DNA of 64,000 bases from DASQGA01 sp963762085 (GCA_963762085.1 CAVXJD010000006.1:124001-188000), one strand, 5' to 3'. Shown: positions 35,647 through 45,349, counted from the first letter of the stretch. Numbers and translations: made by a program. Notes: generated by a model not told the origin, from the letters alone.

Positions 35647-36267
35647 TTAGGAAGTCAGCGCAGCGCGGAGCTCGCGAGCGGCTTGCTCGGGGTCGGACGC
35701 CTCGCCGATCGCCCTGACGACGGCGATCCGCCGAGCCCCCGCCGCGACAACATCTCGTACATTCGTCGAGTCGATGCCGCCGATCGCAAACCACGGGCGA
35801 ACGGCGTGGGTGGTGGCGTATCGAACCAGCTCGAGCCCGACCGGCGCCCGGCCTTCCTTCGTCGGCGTCGCAAAGACGGGGCCCACTCCGAGGTAGTCGG
35901 CGTCGGCACGATCGATCTCCACGGGGGCGTGGGTCGAGAGCCCCACACCGATGCCGAAGCGGCGCGCCTCCGCGACGGCCATGTCCTCCTGGCCTAGGTG
36001 GACGAAGTCGGCGTGCACATGTGCCGCCAGGTCGGGGCGGTCGTTCACGACCAGGGGGACGGCCAGGCGCCGGGTCGTTTCCCGTGCCAGCTCGAGCATC
36101 GGGATCAGCTCGGCGTCGGCGAGCTCCTTGTCACGGAGCTGGACGATGTCGACGCCGCCTCGGACGGCCGCCTCGAGAAACGCATCGAGGTCCGGCCGGC
36201 CCGGCGTCACCAGGTAGAGGCGCCTATCCGCCGGCGACGGGGCGCGCAACGACGATGAGGTCGCCAT
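35647..36267 (-). CDS. thiE: Thiamine-phosphate synthase
   Basis: 206 residues from the ATG at 36267 (GGAG 8 nt upstream); a GTG one codon earlier is possible. TIM-barrel motifs include LYLVTPGRPD, VDIVQLRDKEL, VVNDRPDLA, HLGQEDM, ADYLGVGPVFATPTK and FAIGGID. It joins HMP-pyrophosphate and thiazole phosphate to make thiamine phosphate. The start overlaps the thiS end by 44 nt. Confidence 0.95.
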   Translation of the reverse strand: MATSSSLRAPSPADRRLYLVTPGRPDLDAFLEAAVRGGVDIVQLRDKELADAELIPMLELARETTRRLAVPLVVNDRPDLAAHVHADFVHLGQEDMAVAEARRFGIGVGLSTHAPVEIDRADADYLGVGPVFATPTKEGRAPVGLELVRYATTHAVRPWFAIGGIDSTNVRDVVAAGARRIAVVRAIGEASDPEQAARELRAALTS

Positions 36268-36430
36268 CACAGAGCTCCACCTCCCTGTATTCGCGCCGCT
36301 CGACCGGCTCGCCGTTTCGCTCCACGAGCGCGTAGCGGCCCTCGAGGCCGAGCCGGGCGAGGAGACGCTCTACGGTCTCCCCCGCTTCTAGCGGATGATC
36401 CTTGCCGTTGACGATGCACGCTGCGCTCAT
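36224..36430 (-). CDS. thiS: Sulfur carrier protein ThiS
   Basis: 68 residues with the ubiquitin-like fold pattern (CIVNGKDHPL, VERNGEPVERREYREVEL, DGDLIVVARPVAGG) ending in the essential Gly-Gly that is adenylated and thiocarboxylated. It donates sulfur to ThiG. AAAGGT precedes the ATG. No thiF, thiO or moeB-type activating gene is in this window. Confidence 0.94.
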   Translation of the reverse strand: MSAACIVNGKDHPLEAGETVERLLARLGLEGRYALVERNGEPVERREYREVELCDGDLIVVARPVAGG

Positions 36431-36510
36431 GGGCCGACCTTTGGCCTATGAGCGAGTGGAGGGGGTGTGGGGGAACCGGGAGGTTCCTCCACGTTGGACT
36501 GTAAGAAGGG

Positions 36511-36551
36511 GGCTCGCGGGGGAAACATGGTTTCCCCCGCGGGAGCGAGCC
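36511..36551 (-). terminator. Long hairpin between thiG and thiS
   Basis: An 11-bp perfect inner stem (GCGGGGGAAAC / GTTTCCCCCGC, 3-nt loop) is extended by GGCTC / GAGCC, in the 136-nt gap after thiG. On the minus strand it is followed by CCCCCTTCTT rather than a clean U-run. It may be a partial terminator or processing site setting the thiG to thiS/thiE ratio. Confidence 0.5.
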
Positions 36552-36566
36552 GGAGGCGAGGGACGC

Positions 36567-37337
36567 TCATGACGCGGCGATAACCCCGACGGGCGAGCTC
36601 GAGGCCTCGGCGTCCCCCTCGCCCATGACACCGGCGAGAAACGCCTCCCGCCCCGCCTCGACGGCAAGGCGAAAAGCGTGCGCCATCGCGACGGGGTCAC
36701 CGGCACGCGCAATTGCCGTGTTCACGAGGACTGCATCCGCGCCCATCTCCATTGCGTCCGCCGCCTGCGACGGGGAGCCGAGACCGGCATCGACGACAAC
36801 CGGGACCGAGGCCTGCTCGATCAGGATCCGGATCGAATCGCGGAGCTTCAGCCCGCGGCCGCTTCCGATCGGCGACGCGAGCGGCATCACGGTCGCACAC
36901 CCCACCTCTTCGAGCTTCGCCGCGAGCACGGGGTCCGGCAGGACATAGGGCAGCACGGTGAACCCGTCCTCGACGAGGGCCGCTGCGGCTTTCAGGGTCT
37001 CGACGGGATCGGGCAGGAGATAACGCCCATCCGGGATCACCTCGAGCTTGATCCAGTCGGGCAGGCCGCCGGCGCGGGCAAGGCGGGCGACTCTGATTGC
37101 CTCTTCCGCGGTCTCAGCACCCGAGGTGTTCGGAAGGAGCAGAACGTCCTCGGGGAGGAAGGTGGTGATGTCCTCGCCGCTTGCATCGAGGTCGATGCGG
37201 CGAACGGCAACGGTGACCAGCTCGCACCGGGACGCCAGAACGGCGTCGCGCATCGTCTCGAAGGTGTCGTACTTCCCGGTGCCGACCAGGAGCCGCGAGC
37301 CGAACTCGCGCTCCGCGATCACAAGAGAATCTTGCAC
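36567..37337 (-). CDS. thiG: Thiazole synthase
   Basis: 256 residues from the GTG at 37337. An in-frame ATG at 37358 lies inside the TPP riboswitch and is not used as start; GGAGGGAG just before the GTG is the ribosome site. Motifs: FGSRLLVGTGKY, VTVAVRRID, LLPNTSGAETAEEAIRVARL, WIKLEVIPDGRYLLPD, and PVVVDAGLGSPSQAA. It builds the thiazole phosphate from deoxyxylulose phosphate, dehydroglycine and ThiS-thiocarboxylate. Confidence 0.95.
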   Translation of the reverse strand: MQDSLVIAEREFGSRLLVGTGKYDTFETMRDAVLASRCELVTVAVRRIDLDASGEDITTFLPEDVLLLPNTSGAETAEEAIRVARLARAGGLPDWIKLEVIPDGRYLLPDPVETLKAAAALVEDGFTVLPYVLPDPVLAAKLEEVGCATVMPLASPIGSGRGLKLRDSIRILIEQASVPVVVDAGLGSPSQAADAMEMGADAVLVNTAIARAGDPVAMAHAFRLAVEAGREAFLAGVMGEGDAEASSSPVGVIAAS

Positions 37338-37342
37338 TTCGT

Positions 37343-37436
37343 CTCCCTCCGCTGGCATGACCCAGATCAGGTTCTACGGTCGCGGCCTCCGGCCGCCTCT
37401 CAGCCTCCGCTCAGAGGCTCCCGCTCGCACCAAGGG
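37343..37436 (-). promoter_or_regulatory. TPP riboswitch (THI element)
   Basis: On the minus strand the hallmark TPP aptamer blocks appear in order: GGAGGCTGAGAGG (the CUGAGA core), a variable GC-rich P3 stem, then GAACCTGATCTGGGTCATGC and CCAGCGGAGGGA. It immediately precedes thiG, and the 3' purine-rich strand overlaps the thiG ribosome site, so TPP binding would be expected to block translation initiation of thiG (and lower thiS-thiE). Confidence 0.95.
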
Positions 37437-37445
37437 TACCAACCG

Positions 37446-38462
37446 TCAGACCCGCTCTCGCCAGGCATGCAGGACCTCGGCCTCGCGCTCCGGCGACAGG
37501 CCGGCGACCTCGCCTGCGACCCCGTAGTCCTTCTCGAGCGGCCGGGCCCTCCGTTCGCGCTCCCAGGCAAGCGAGTCGGCGATCGTCTGAGCCAGCGGGC
37601 GAAACGAAAGACCGGCGCCCAGGGCTTTGGTGTTTTCCATGCGGTAGAAGCTGGACACCTCCGGATTGCGGCCGAGGCCCAGCCAGAGCGGCACGTCGTC
37701 GAAGGGCTCGAGCCCCTGACCGAGTAGGAACTCCTCGTCCACCCAGGTGAAGCGCGCGTCGCTACCACTCTCGCGCTTGATCGCTTCGACCAGCTCTTCG
37801 ATCGCGATCGGCCGCTCCGGCCCGACGGCGTTGAACGTCCCCGCCTCCTCTCGCTCGGCCAAGTCGAGAGTCCAGTCAACGAGGTCGCGCGCATCGATGA
37901 TCTGGACCGTCCAGTCGCGTGGAGCGGGGACGAGCACCTCTCCGCCCTCGGCCACCCGGCGAACCCAGTACCCGAAGCGGTTCGTCCAGTCGTAGCGCCC
38001 GACGATGAGGCCGGCCCGGAGGATGAGCGTTCGACCCGGCAAGACCTGCTCGACCTCCCGCTCGGAGAGCGCCTTCAGTGCTCCGTAGGCCTTGGCGATG
38101 TCTTCGGTCTCCTCCTCCAACGCCTCGACGGGGCTCTGCTCGTCATGAGAGACGTTCGCGAACGGGTAGACGGATCCGCTCGAGACGAAGGTGTAATGGC
38201 CGACCGACGGGGCGAGAACCTCGGCCGAAGCGCGCACGACGCGGGGCACGTAGCCCGAGGGGTCGAAGACCGCGTCCCAGGTGCGCCCCTCGAGGGCCGA
38301 GAGATCACCGTCACGGTCACCCTGGAGTCGCTCGACTTCGGGAAAGAGATCCGTGTTCGTCCGACCGCGGTTGAAGAGCGTCACCTCGTGCCCCCGGTCG
38401 AGCGCGGCCTCGACGAGATGGCGGCCCACGAACAGGGTGCCGCCGAGGACAAGCAGTCTCAT
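37446..38462 (-). CDS. NAD-dependent epimerase/dehydratase-like SDR
   Basis: 338 residues. N-terminus MRLLVLGGTLFVGRHLVE (Rossmann GGTxFVG variant), FVSSGSVYPFAN, the YxxxK in YGALK, and a C-terminal extension ending LHAWRERV. The GGT-FVG type is close to mRNA-binding/isoflavone-reductase-like and bacterial reductase subgroups; substrate unknown. The ATG overlaps the enoyl-CoA hydratase stop (ATGA), so these two are co-translated. It ends 9 nt before the TPP riboswitch. Confidence 0.83.
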   Translation of the reverse strand: MRLLVLGGTLFVGRHLVEAALDRGHEVTLFNRGRTNTDLFPEVERLQGDRDGDLSALEGRTWDAVFDPSGYVPRVVRASAEVLAPSVGHYTFVSSGSVYPFANVSHDEQSPVEALEEETEDIAKAYGALKALSEREVEQVLPGRTLILRAGLIVGRYDWTNRFGYWVRRVAEGGEVLVPAPRDWTVQIIDARDLVDWTLDLAEREEAGTFNAVGPERPIAIEELVEAIKRESGSDARFTWVDEEFLLGQGLEPFDDVPLWLGLGRNPEVSSFYRMENTKALGAGLSFRPLAQTIADSLAWERERRARPLEKDYGVAGEVAGLSPEREAEVLHAWRERV

Positions 38463-39232
38463 CGACCGCGGAACTCTGGCGTTCTCTTCTCGACGAAGGC
38501 GGCCATGCCCTCCTTCTGGTCGTAGGTCGAGAAGAGCATCGCGAAGAGCCTCGCCTCCACCTCGAGATTCGACCTGTGATCACCCTGGAGCGCGAGGTTC
38601 GTCGCCTCCTTCGCATAGGCGAGCGCAACCGGGCTCTTCGAAGCGAGGGTCTCGCAGAGCTCGAGCACCCGTTCCCGAAGCCGGTCCGGTTCGACCACCT
38701 CGCTGACAAGGCCTCGGGCGAGGGCTTCGGAAGCATCGACGGTCCTGCCGGTGTAGACCAGCTCCTTGGCGTAGGCGCCGGTCGTCACTCGAGCGAGCCG
38801 CTGCGAACCGCCCCAGCCGGGAATGATGCCCAGGTTGATCTCGGGCTGGCCAAGCTTCGCCGTCGAGGCGGCAACACGAAGGTCGGCGGCGAGGGCAAGC
38901 TCGCAGCCGCCGCCGAGGGCGAAGCCGTTGATCGCCGCGATGGTCGGCTTCGGCATCGTCTCGAGCAGCGAGGCGCAGGCATGCCCGAGCTCTCCCCACT
39001 CTCGCGCTTCGAGCACGCCGAGCCCTTGCATGTATTTGATGTCAGCCCCCGCGATGAAGGCTCTGTCGCCGGCCCCGGTCAGCACCACCACGCGCGCCTC
39101 CGGGTCGACGGCCAGCTCGGTCAACCGCTCGCGGAGCGCGCGAGCGTGCTCGAGGTCGAGCGCGTTCAGCGCATCCACCCGGTCGACGACCACAACGGCA
39201 GCCCGACCCTCCCGCTCGACACGGATCGCCAT
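38459..39232 (-). CDS. Enoyl-CoA hydratase/isomerase family protein
   Basis: 257 residues from the ATG at 39232 (AAGGACGG upstream); a TTG six codons earlier is possible. The oxyanion-hole segment GAGDRAFIAGADIKYM and both catalytic glutamates (in GGGCELALAADLR and GQPEINLGIIPGWGG) are present, so a true hydratase is likely. It would act in fatty-acid or amino-acid beta-oxidation, which fits ETF and methylmalonyl-CoA mutase genes nearby. Confidence 0.9.
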   Translation of the reverse strand: MAIRVEREGRAAVVVVDRVDALNALDLEHARALRERLTELAVDPEARVVVLTGAGDRAFIAGADIKYMQGLGVLEAREWGELGHACASLLETMPKPTIAAINGFALGGGCELALAADLRVAASTAKLGQPEINLGIIPGWGGSQRLARVTTGAYAKELVYTGRTVDASEALARGLVSEVVEPDRLRERVLELCETLASKSPVALAYAKEATNLALQGDHRSNLEVEARLFAMLFSTYDQKEGMAAFVEKRTPEFRGR

Positions 39233-39394
39233 CAGCCCGTCCTTCGCCAACCGGACCGAGAGTGTTCCCCCCGGGGACCCCCCAGTTAGCGTTCCCCCGC
39301 GGCCAGCCTACGTCCGAGATGCGCACGGGTGGCAGGCTATTGGTGCCGGGACCGTGACAGTCGGATCGAAGCCGCTCGTCTCGCGGTGGCCACG

Positions 39395-39796
39395 TCAGGC
39401 CTCGACCGGAACGTGCGCCTTCAGAAAGTCAACGATCTCGGAGAGCGGCGCACCCGGCGTGAACACCTCCGCGACGCCTTGCTGCTTGAGCGCCTCGATG
39501 TCAGCTTTTGGGATCGTCCCTCCGACGACCACGAGCACGTCGTCGAGCTCGTGCTCGCGCAGACCTTCGACGATCTTCGGGACGAGCGTCATGTGCGCGC
39601 CCGAGAGAATCGAGATGCCAACGGCGTCGGCGTCCTCTTGGAGCGCCGTCTCGACGACTTGCTCCGGAGTCTGATGCAGGCCCGTGTAGATGACCTCCAT
39701 CCCTGCATCGCGCAGCGCGCGAGCGATGATTTTGGCACCGCGGTCGTGTCCGTCAAGGCCGGGCTTCGCGATCACCACGCGGATCTTCCTGGCCAC
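39395..39796 (-). CDS. Methylmalonyl-CoA mutase small (B12-binding) subunit
   Basis: 133 residues forming a stand-alone cobalamin-binding domain: DGHDRG at 15-20 supplies the DxHxxG lower-axial histidine (H17), followed by the GISILSGAH and VVVGGTIP loops. It complements the large subunit at 49101-50765, which lacks this domain. The GTG start faces the divergent hydrolase start only 12 bp away, and a TATACT sits 7 nt upstream, which suggests a leaderless mRNA. Confidence 0.92.
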   Translation of the reverse strand: MARKIRVVIAKPGLDGHDRGAKIIARALRDAGMEVIYTGLHQTPEQVVETALQEDADAVGISILSGAHMTLVPKIVEGLREHELDDVLVVVGGTIPKADIEALKQQGVAEVFTPGAPLSEIVDFLKAHVPVEA

Positions 39797-39832
39797 CTAA
39801 GCAAGTATATGGAGGTGCGCCTCACCGTCATC
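39797..39832 (-). promoter_or_regulatory. Candidate leaderless promoter of the B12-binding subunit gene
   Basis: On the minus strand TATACT (39809-39804) ends 7 nt before the GTG start at 39796, placing the transcription start on or next to the start codon. ATGACG lies 16 nt upstream as a possible -35. No ribosome site could fit. Leaderless genes are frequent in actinobacteria; assignment is by pattern only. Confidence 0.4.
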
Positions 39833-40531
39833 GGCTCCTCACCCGCCTGGCCGAACCCCGGCAGCGCCCAGTCCGGCTACCTCGTATCGGCGGATGAGAG
39901 CATGGCCGAAACGCTTCTCCTGGACTGTGGACCGGGTGTGCTGGGACGCCTTCGCGAGGCCGGCTTGACAGGAGTGGCTGCGATTGCGATCACCCACTTC
40001 CACCTCGATCACTGGGGCGATCTCGTTCCGTGGGCGTGGCTGGCTGACTACGGAGCAGAGGGGCCCGGCCGGCCCGAGCTCTGGCTTCCCCCCGGGGGCA
40101 TCGAGCAGCTCGCGACCTTTGCGTCGATCTGGGGCAATCCGAACATGTTCGACAAGGCATTCGAGCCCTTCGAGTACGAACCGCGAACGCCGTTCACCGC
40201 GGGCGGCTTCTCGATCGAGGCGCAGCAGGTGCCGCACTACCAGCTGCGCGCTTTCGGCTTTCGCGTTTCAGGAAACGGGAAGGTGATGGCGTACTCGGGC
40301 GACTCCGCACCCTCCCCCGAGCTGGCGGCACTCGCGCAAGGGGCCGATCTCTTCGTCTGCGAGGCCACGCTCGCCAACCCTGACCGCGACGGCCCACCCC
40401 GGGGGCACCTCACAGCAGATGAGGCGCTCGCAGCCGCGGACGGGCCCGTGCTCCTCACCCACCGCCCGATCGAGCTTGATTCGCCCGAGGGGATTCCGCG
40501 CGCGCGCGACGGCTTGGTCGTCGACATCTGA
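39809..40531 (+). CDS. MBL-fold metallo-hydrolase
   Basis: 240 residues. The metal signature is THFHLDHWGD (HxHxDH), followed by a conserved aspartate in YSGDSAPS and a distal histidine in LLTHRPIE. It resembles ribonuclease Z-like/lactonase-type hydrolases (MEVRLTVIGSSPAWPNPGSAQSGYL start). The ATG at 39809 has no ribosome site and GTG at 39815 is an alternative. Substrate unknown. Confidence 0.85.
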   Translation: MEVRLTVIGSSPAWPNPGSAQSGYLVSADESMAETLLLDCGPGVLGRLREAGLTGVAAIAITHFHLDHWGDLVPWAWLADYGAEGPGRPELWLPPGGIEQLATFASIWGNPNMFDKAFEPFEYEPRTPFTAGGFSIEAQQVPHYQLRAFGFRVSGNGKVMAYSGDSAPSPELAALAQGADLFVCEATLANPDRDGPPRGHLTADEALAAADGPVLLTHRPIELDSPEGIPRARDGLVVDI

Positions 40532-40569
40532 GTCCGCCGACGCGCGTTGCAAGTTATCCTCGAAGGGCC

Positions 40570-41175
40570 ATGGATCCAGCGTTCTTCCTTCGGTTCGGGC
40601 TGTTCTTCAAGCCGGACTTCCTGCCGCCGGACGTCTGCAGCCGGCTGCGAGCAGCCATGGACGCTGCCCCGACGTTGGCGGCCGAGATCGAGGACAAGGG
40701 CTCTGAGGCCATCAACAGGAAGCAACGAAGTACGTCCATGGCCAACGTCGACGACGAGACCCGCGACTTCGTCGTCCAGCGCCTGAATGCGCTCAGAGAG
40801 CCGCTCGGGCAGCACTTCGATGTGTCGCTCGCGCGGAGTCAACGCCCGCAGTTCCTGGTCTACCAGGAAGGCGACTTCTTCGGTACTCACAAGGACGGCA
40901 GCGAGGACGAAGACGCCGCCCAGTTCCGGAAGGAGCGTCAGATCTCAGCCGTGACGTTCCTGAACGACCAGTCGGCGGAACCTCGAGCGGATGCGTACGG
41001 CGGTGGGAACCTCACGTTTTACGGACTCCTGAGCGAGGATCCGAAGGGTGAGGGAGTGGGCTTTCCCCTCACGGGCCGGCAAGGCACGCTCGTCGCCTTC
41101 CCTTCTCTAATGGTCCACAGCGTCAGTCCGGTGACCCACGGGAGCCGCTACACGATCACGACCTGGTTCGCCTGA
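40570..41175 (+). CDS. 2-oxoglutarate/Fe(II) oxygenase (prolyl 4-hydroxylase-like)
   Basis: 201 residues. The iron triad is visible: HxD in FFGTHKDGSED and the distal His in MVHSVSPVTHGSRYTI, where the Arg (GSRYTITTW) would bind 2-oxoglutarate. The N-terminal part (FLPPDVCSRLRAAM) matches P4H-type enzymes. It may hydroxylate a protein or peptide. It follows the MBL hydrolase gene by 38 nt and could be in the same transcript. It lies upstream of the lasso cluster but is not obviously part of it. Confidence 0.82.
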   Translation: MDPAFFLRFGLFFKPDFLPPDVCSRLRAAMDAAPTLAAEIEDKGSEAINRKQRSTSMANVDDETRDFVVQRLNALREPLGQHFDVSLARSQRPQFLVYQEGDFFGTHKDGSEDEDAAQFRKERQISAVTFLNDQSAEPRADAYGGGNLTFYGLLSEDPKGEGVGFPLTGRQGTLVAFPSLMVHSVSPVTHGSRYTITTWFA

Positions 41176-41194
41176 GGGCGCTCGCTGCTCTCAG

Positions 41195-41216
41195 CTCGGG
41201 TTCGGCTGAACCCGAG
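41195..41216. terminator. Bidirectional hairpin between convergent genes
   Basis: A perfect 9-bp stem (CTCGGGTTC / GAACCCGAG) with a 4-nt loop lies 19 nt after the oxygenase stop and 33 nt past the stop of the convergent MshEN-domain gene. There is no U-tract on either strand, so efficiency is uncertain. Confidence 0.55.
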
Positions 41217-41249
41217 AGGTGCCCGGCCGTTAAGGGTCGCTGGACTCGC

Positions 41250-42671
<1,422 letters not shown>

Positions 42672-42874
42672 TTATGTTCCCTCCTGCGCTCGCTCGACAA
42701 CGACGTAACAACAGACCCTCGGCGGCCACGAGGCCGGCGGCAATCCCCACGATGGGTGATGTCGGGCCGCCGGCTCCTGGAATGTCATTGACAAGCCTGA
42801 GTGCTGCAACCAAGATGAGTCCACCCGCGGCCCAGCGTCCCGAGACCCGGCGGCGTCACCGGTGAGGGTACTCG

Positions 42875-43180
42875 ATGGCGGAATCTGACTCCGGAAAAAA
42901 TACACAGCGTTGGGCGGATGTCGCCATGCGCCCCCATCCCGACGTCGCCGCCCAGCGCGTTCAGGACGAGGTCGTCCTGGTGAACCTGACGACGAACGCG
43001 ATCTACACGCTCAACCGAACCGGCGCGCGTGCGTGGGAACTCCTCGAAGAGGGCCGCTCTCCCAGTGAGGTCGAGTCGGCGCTCGCCGAGGAATTCGGCG
43101 TCTCGCGCGATGAGGTCGCCTCTGAGCTCCACGGCCTGCTCGATGAGCTGGTGGCCAAGGACCTGCTCCAGCCTCGATGA
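42875..43180 (+). CDS. PqqD-like RiPP recognition protein (lasso B1)
   Basis: 101 residues with the winged-helix PqqD/RRE pattern: a strand region VVLVNLTTNAIYTLNRTGARAWELLEEG, followed by helices ending LLDELVAKDLL. In lasso clusters this protein binds the leader peptide and presents it to the protease. The stop overlaps the next ATG (ATGA), coupling it to the cyclase. The 203 nt upstream hold only the promoter region and a doubtful hydrophobic frame on the other strand. Confidence 0.9.
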   Translation: MAESDSGKNTQRWADVAMRPHPDVAAQRVQDEVVLVNLTTNAIYTLNRTGARAWELLEEGRSPSEVESALAEEFGVSRDEVASELHGLLDELVAKDLLQPR

Positions 43181-45078
43181 CTGCCCTCGACCTCGAACCG
43201 AACGTCGACGCGATCAGCAACCTCACGCGAACGTTCCTTGCTGCCTACCGGCAGGATCGCAGCGGAGAGGGCCGCCCGCTCGAGCTCGTTTCGACGCTCG
43301 GCGCGGCCGCTTCAGTCGCCCAGGACGATTCCTGCACAGCAATCTTCGCCGGCGGCTTCTTCGACCGGGACGAGCTCGTCCGGCAGTTCGCGGGAGATCA
43401 GAGGTCGGTAGAGGACGCGGAGCTCCTCCTCAGGATGTACCACCAGTACGGAGACGATGTCGTGGCGAAGATCCGCGGGTTCTTCGCGGTCGCCATCTGG
43501 GACGAAAGACGAAAGGTCCTCCTCTTTGCCCGCGACCAGCTCGGGCACCACTCGCTCTTCTTCGGCCACGGTTCGGATGGCCTCTACCTCTCCGACTCGA
43601 TCGCCACGCTCGCGGCCGCGCCCGAGGTCTCGACTGAAATCGATCGAGCCGCCGTCTCCGACATCATCACGCACCGGCAGCGCAACCCGGACGAAACCTG
43701 CTTCGCAGATGTCAGCCGGGCGCGCGCAGGGTGGTTGTACCGAGTCGACGGCCTTGGAATCAGCGCTTCGCGGTACTGGTTTCCCTCGGATCCCGACGAC
43801 GACGTGGAGTGGATCACAAAGGACGAGGTCGGCCGCTTCGACGAGCTCATGGAACGTGCGGTCGCCCGCTCGCTCGCCTTTGGGCCCTCCTCGATCTTCC
43901 TGAGCGGTGGGCTCGATTCGGTGAGCGTGGCGGCGGTCGCCGCCGACTACGCCAAGGCGGCCGGCCTGCCGACGCCCCTCGCGCTCTCGCTCGCCTTCCC
44001 AGACCCGCAGTACGACGAGACCGCCATCCAGACGTTGGTCGCCGAACGGCTCGGGATGCCGCACACGCTGATCCCATTCAGCCAGGCGGAGGGTTCTGAT
44101 CGCCTGATCATGACGGGCCTCCGGTCCGCGCGGGTGTGGCCCACCCCGCTCGTGAACGTGTGGCAACCGCTCTACACGTACCTCGCCATCGCGGGCCGAG
44201 AGCAGGGCGCTCGCACGATGATGACCGGGGCAGGCGGCGACGAATGGCTCTCGACGAGCCCCTCCTGGGCAGCCTACGGCCTTCGCCGATTCGACATCGG
44301 GCTCGTGTACCACCTCTGGCGCACGTATCTCACCTCCTACAACGTCAAGCCGCTGCCGATGCTGAAGAATCTCGTGTGGCGGTACGGCCTCAAGGAGATG
44401 ACTCGTAAGGTCGTTGTGAAAGCCGTCAGCCGGGCTGCACCCCGCCGAACCTCCGAGGTGAAGCGCCGTCGCTACCTCGAGGCCAAGCCCGTCTGGCTCG
44501 CACCGGATCCCGGACTCGCCCGCATGCTCGAGGACGAGGCGGCATCGCTCGCCCCACCCGGCGACCCGCGCGTGCGCTTCCTTGGCGAGGCACTTCCACT
44601 CTTCGAGCACCCGCTCCAGGCGATGGAGCGGGAAGAGGTCTTCGAGCGCGGGCGCCGGCTCGGAATGGAGACGTTCATGCCGTTTTGGGACGTCGATCTC
44701 GTCGAGTTTCTCTCGCGCGTTCCGCCGCGTCTTCGGAACGAGGACCACCTCTCGAAGAGCCTGGTTCGAAAGACGCTTGCACAGCGCTTTCCGGAAGCAG
44801 GCTTCGACCAGCAGAAGAAAATTCTCGCGGTTGGCCTCTCGACCCGCCGGGTCTTCGACGAAGCGCCTGACGCCTGGCACGCGCTCGGCGGCCCGACAAG
44901 CCTTGCAGAGCTTGGAATTATCGAACCTCTTGGGTTAGAATCTCGTGCGAATGAGATACTTGACCTAGCCGGCAACGGACGCAACGCTGGAAGCGAAGCG
45001 GCCCTCGCACGGTCGGTGGAGACGTACCAATTGTGGAAGGTCTTGAATATTGAGTCATGGGTGCGACAATGGGTGTGA
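43177..45078 (+). CDS. Asparagine synthetase-like lasso cyclase (C protein)
   Basis: 633 residues. The N-terminal half is a glutaminase-like (Ntn) domain without the N-terminal Cys needed for glutamine hydrolysis. The C-terminal half carries the ATP-pyrophosphatase loop SGGLDS at 243-248 and GAGGDEW near 350. Lasso cyclases of this family adenylate an Asp or Glu side chain of the core and close the macrolactam on the core N-terminus. The neighbouring B1, B2 and precursor genes favour this over free asparagine synthesis. Confidence 0.9.
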   Translation: MTALDLEPNVDAISNLTRTFLAAYRQDRSGEGRPLELVSTLGAAASVAQDDSCTAIFAGGFFDRDELVRQFAGDQRSVEDAELLLRMYHQYGDDVVAKIRGFFAVAIWDERRKVLLFARDQLGHHSLFFGHGSDGLYLSDSIATLAAAPEVSTEIDRAAVSDIITHRQRNPDETCFADVSRARAGWLYRVDGLGISASRYWFPSDPDDDVEWITKDEVGRFDELMERAVARSLAFGPSSIFLSGGLDSVSVAAVAADYAKAAGLPTPLALSLAFPDPQYDETAIQTLVAERLGMPHTLIPFSQAEGSDRLIMTGLRSARVWPTPLVNVWQPLYTYLAIAGREQGARTMMTGAGGDEWLSTSPSWAAYGLRRFDIGLVYHLWRTYLTSYNVKPLPMLKNLVWRYGLKEMTRKVVVKAVSRAAPRRTSEVKRRRYLEAKPVWLAPDPGLARMLEDEAASLAPPGDPRVRFLGEALPLFEHPLQAMEREEVFERGRRLGMETFMPFWDVDLVEFLSRVPPRLRNEDHLSKSLVRKTLAQRFPEAGFDQQKKILAVGLSTRRVFDEAPDAWHALGGPTSLAELGIIEPLGLESRANEILDLAGNGRNAGSEAALARSVETYQLWKVLNIESWVRQWV

Positions 45079-45105
45079 GATGCGGAGGGAGAAGGAGGTG
45101 ACAAA

Positions 45106-45285
45106 ATGACCCCCACCAACGGGACTGCCACCTCATGGGAGCCGATGGAACTACGCTATGTCGGTGACGTCGAGGAGGTAATGCAGGGCGGTGTTAACGA
45201 TTCGCAGGGCCCTGCCAATGGTAAGTCGGTTCCATCGCCGGACGATCCGGGCGAGCCGAACCTGAAGCCACACGGGCAGGAATAA
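45106..45285 (+). CDS. Lasso peptide-type precursor (A), 59 aa
   Basis: 59 residues from the ATG at 45106, with an excellent ribosome site (GGAGGTG, 5 nt spacing), between the cyclase and kinase genes. The leader has W11, L16 and G20 (W-x4-L-x3-G), close to the Y-x4-L-x3-G recognised by B1 proteins, followed by DVEEVMQGG. The best core start is G39: GKSVPSPDD places Asp at positions 8 and 9, allowing an 8- or 9-residue ring, with a tail running PGEPNLK to the C-terminal Glu59. No other Gly or Ser start gives an acidic residue at 7-9 except S41 (D47 at 7). Cleavage site and ring are inferred. Confidence 0.82.
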   Translation: MTPTNGTATSWEPMELRYVGDVEEVMQGGVNDSQGPANGKSVPSPDDPGEPNLKPHGQE

Positions 45286-45302
45286 CGCCCGCCGTCTTTT
45301 TG

Positions 45303-45347
45303 GCGCCCGGCTCGGCCGCGACGAGGATTGAGCCGGGCGCGATGTTT
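45303..45347 (+). terminator. Hairpin/attenuator between precursor and kinase genes
   Basis: An 11-bp perfect stem (GCGCCCGGCTC / GAGCCGGGCGC, 16-nt loop) is followed by GATGTTTTC and then the kinase ATG. It lies 17 nt after the precursor stop. A leaky terminator here would give more precursor than enzyme mRNA, as is usual in RiPP operons. It also leaves the kinase without a visible ribosome site. Confidence 0.65.
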
Positions 45348-45349
45348 TC

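Noticed and set aside
37338..37358. ATG at 37358 as thiG start
   Set aside because: This ATG is part of the conserved 3' strand of the TPP aptamer; the GTG at 37337 follows it with a proper ribosome site.
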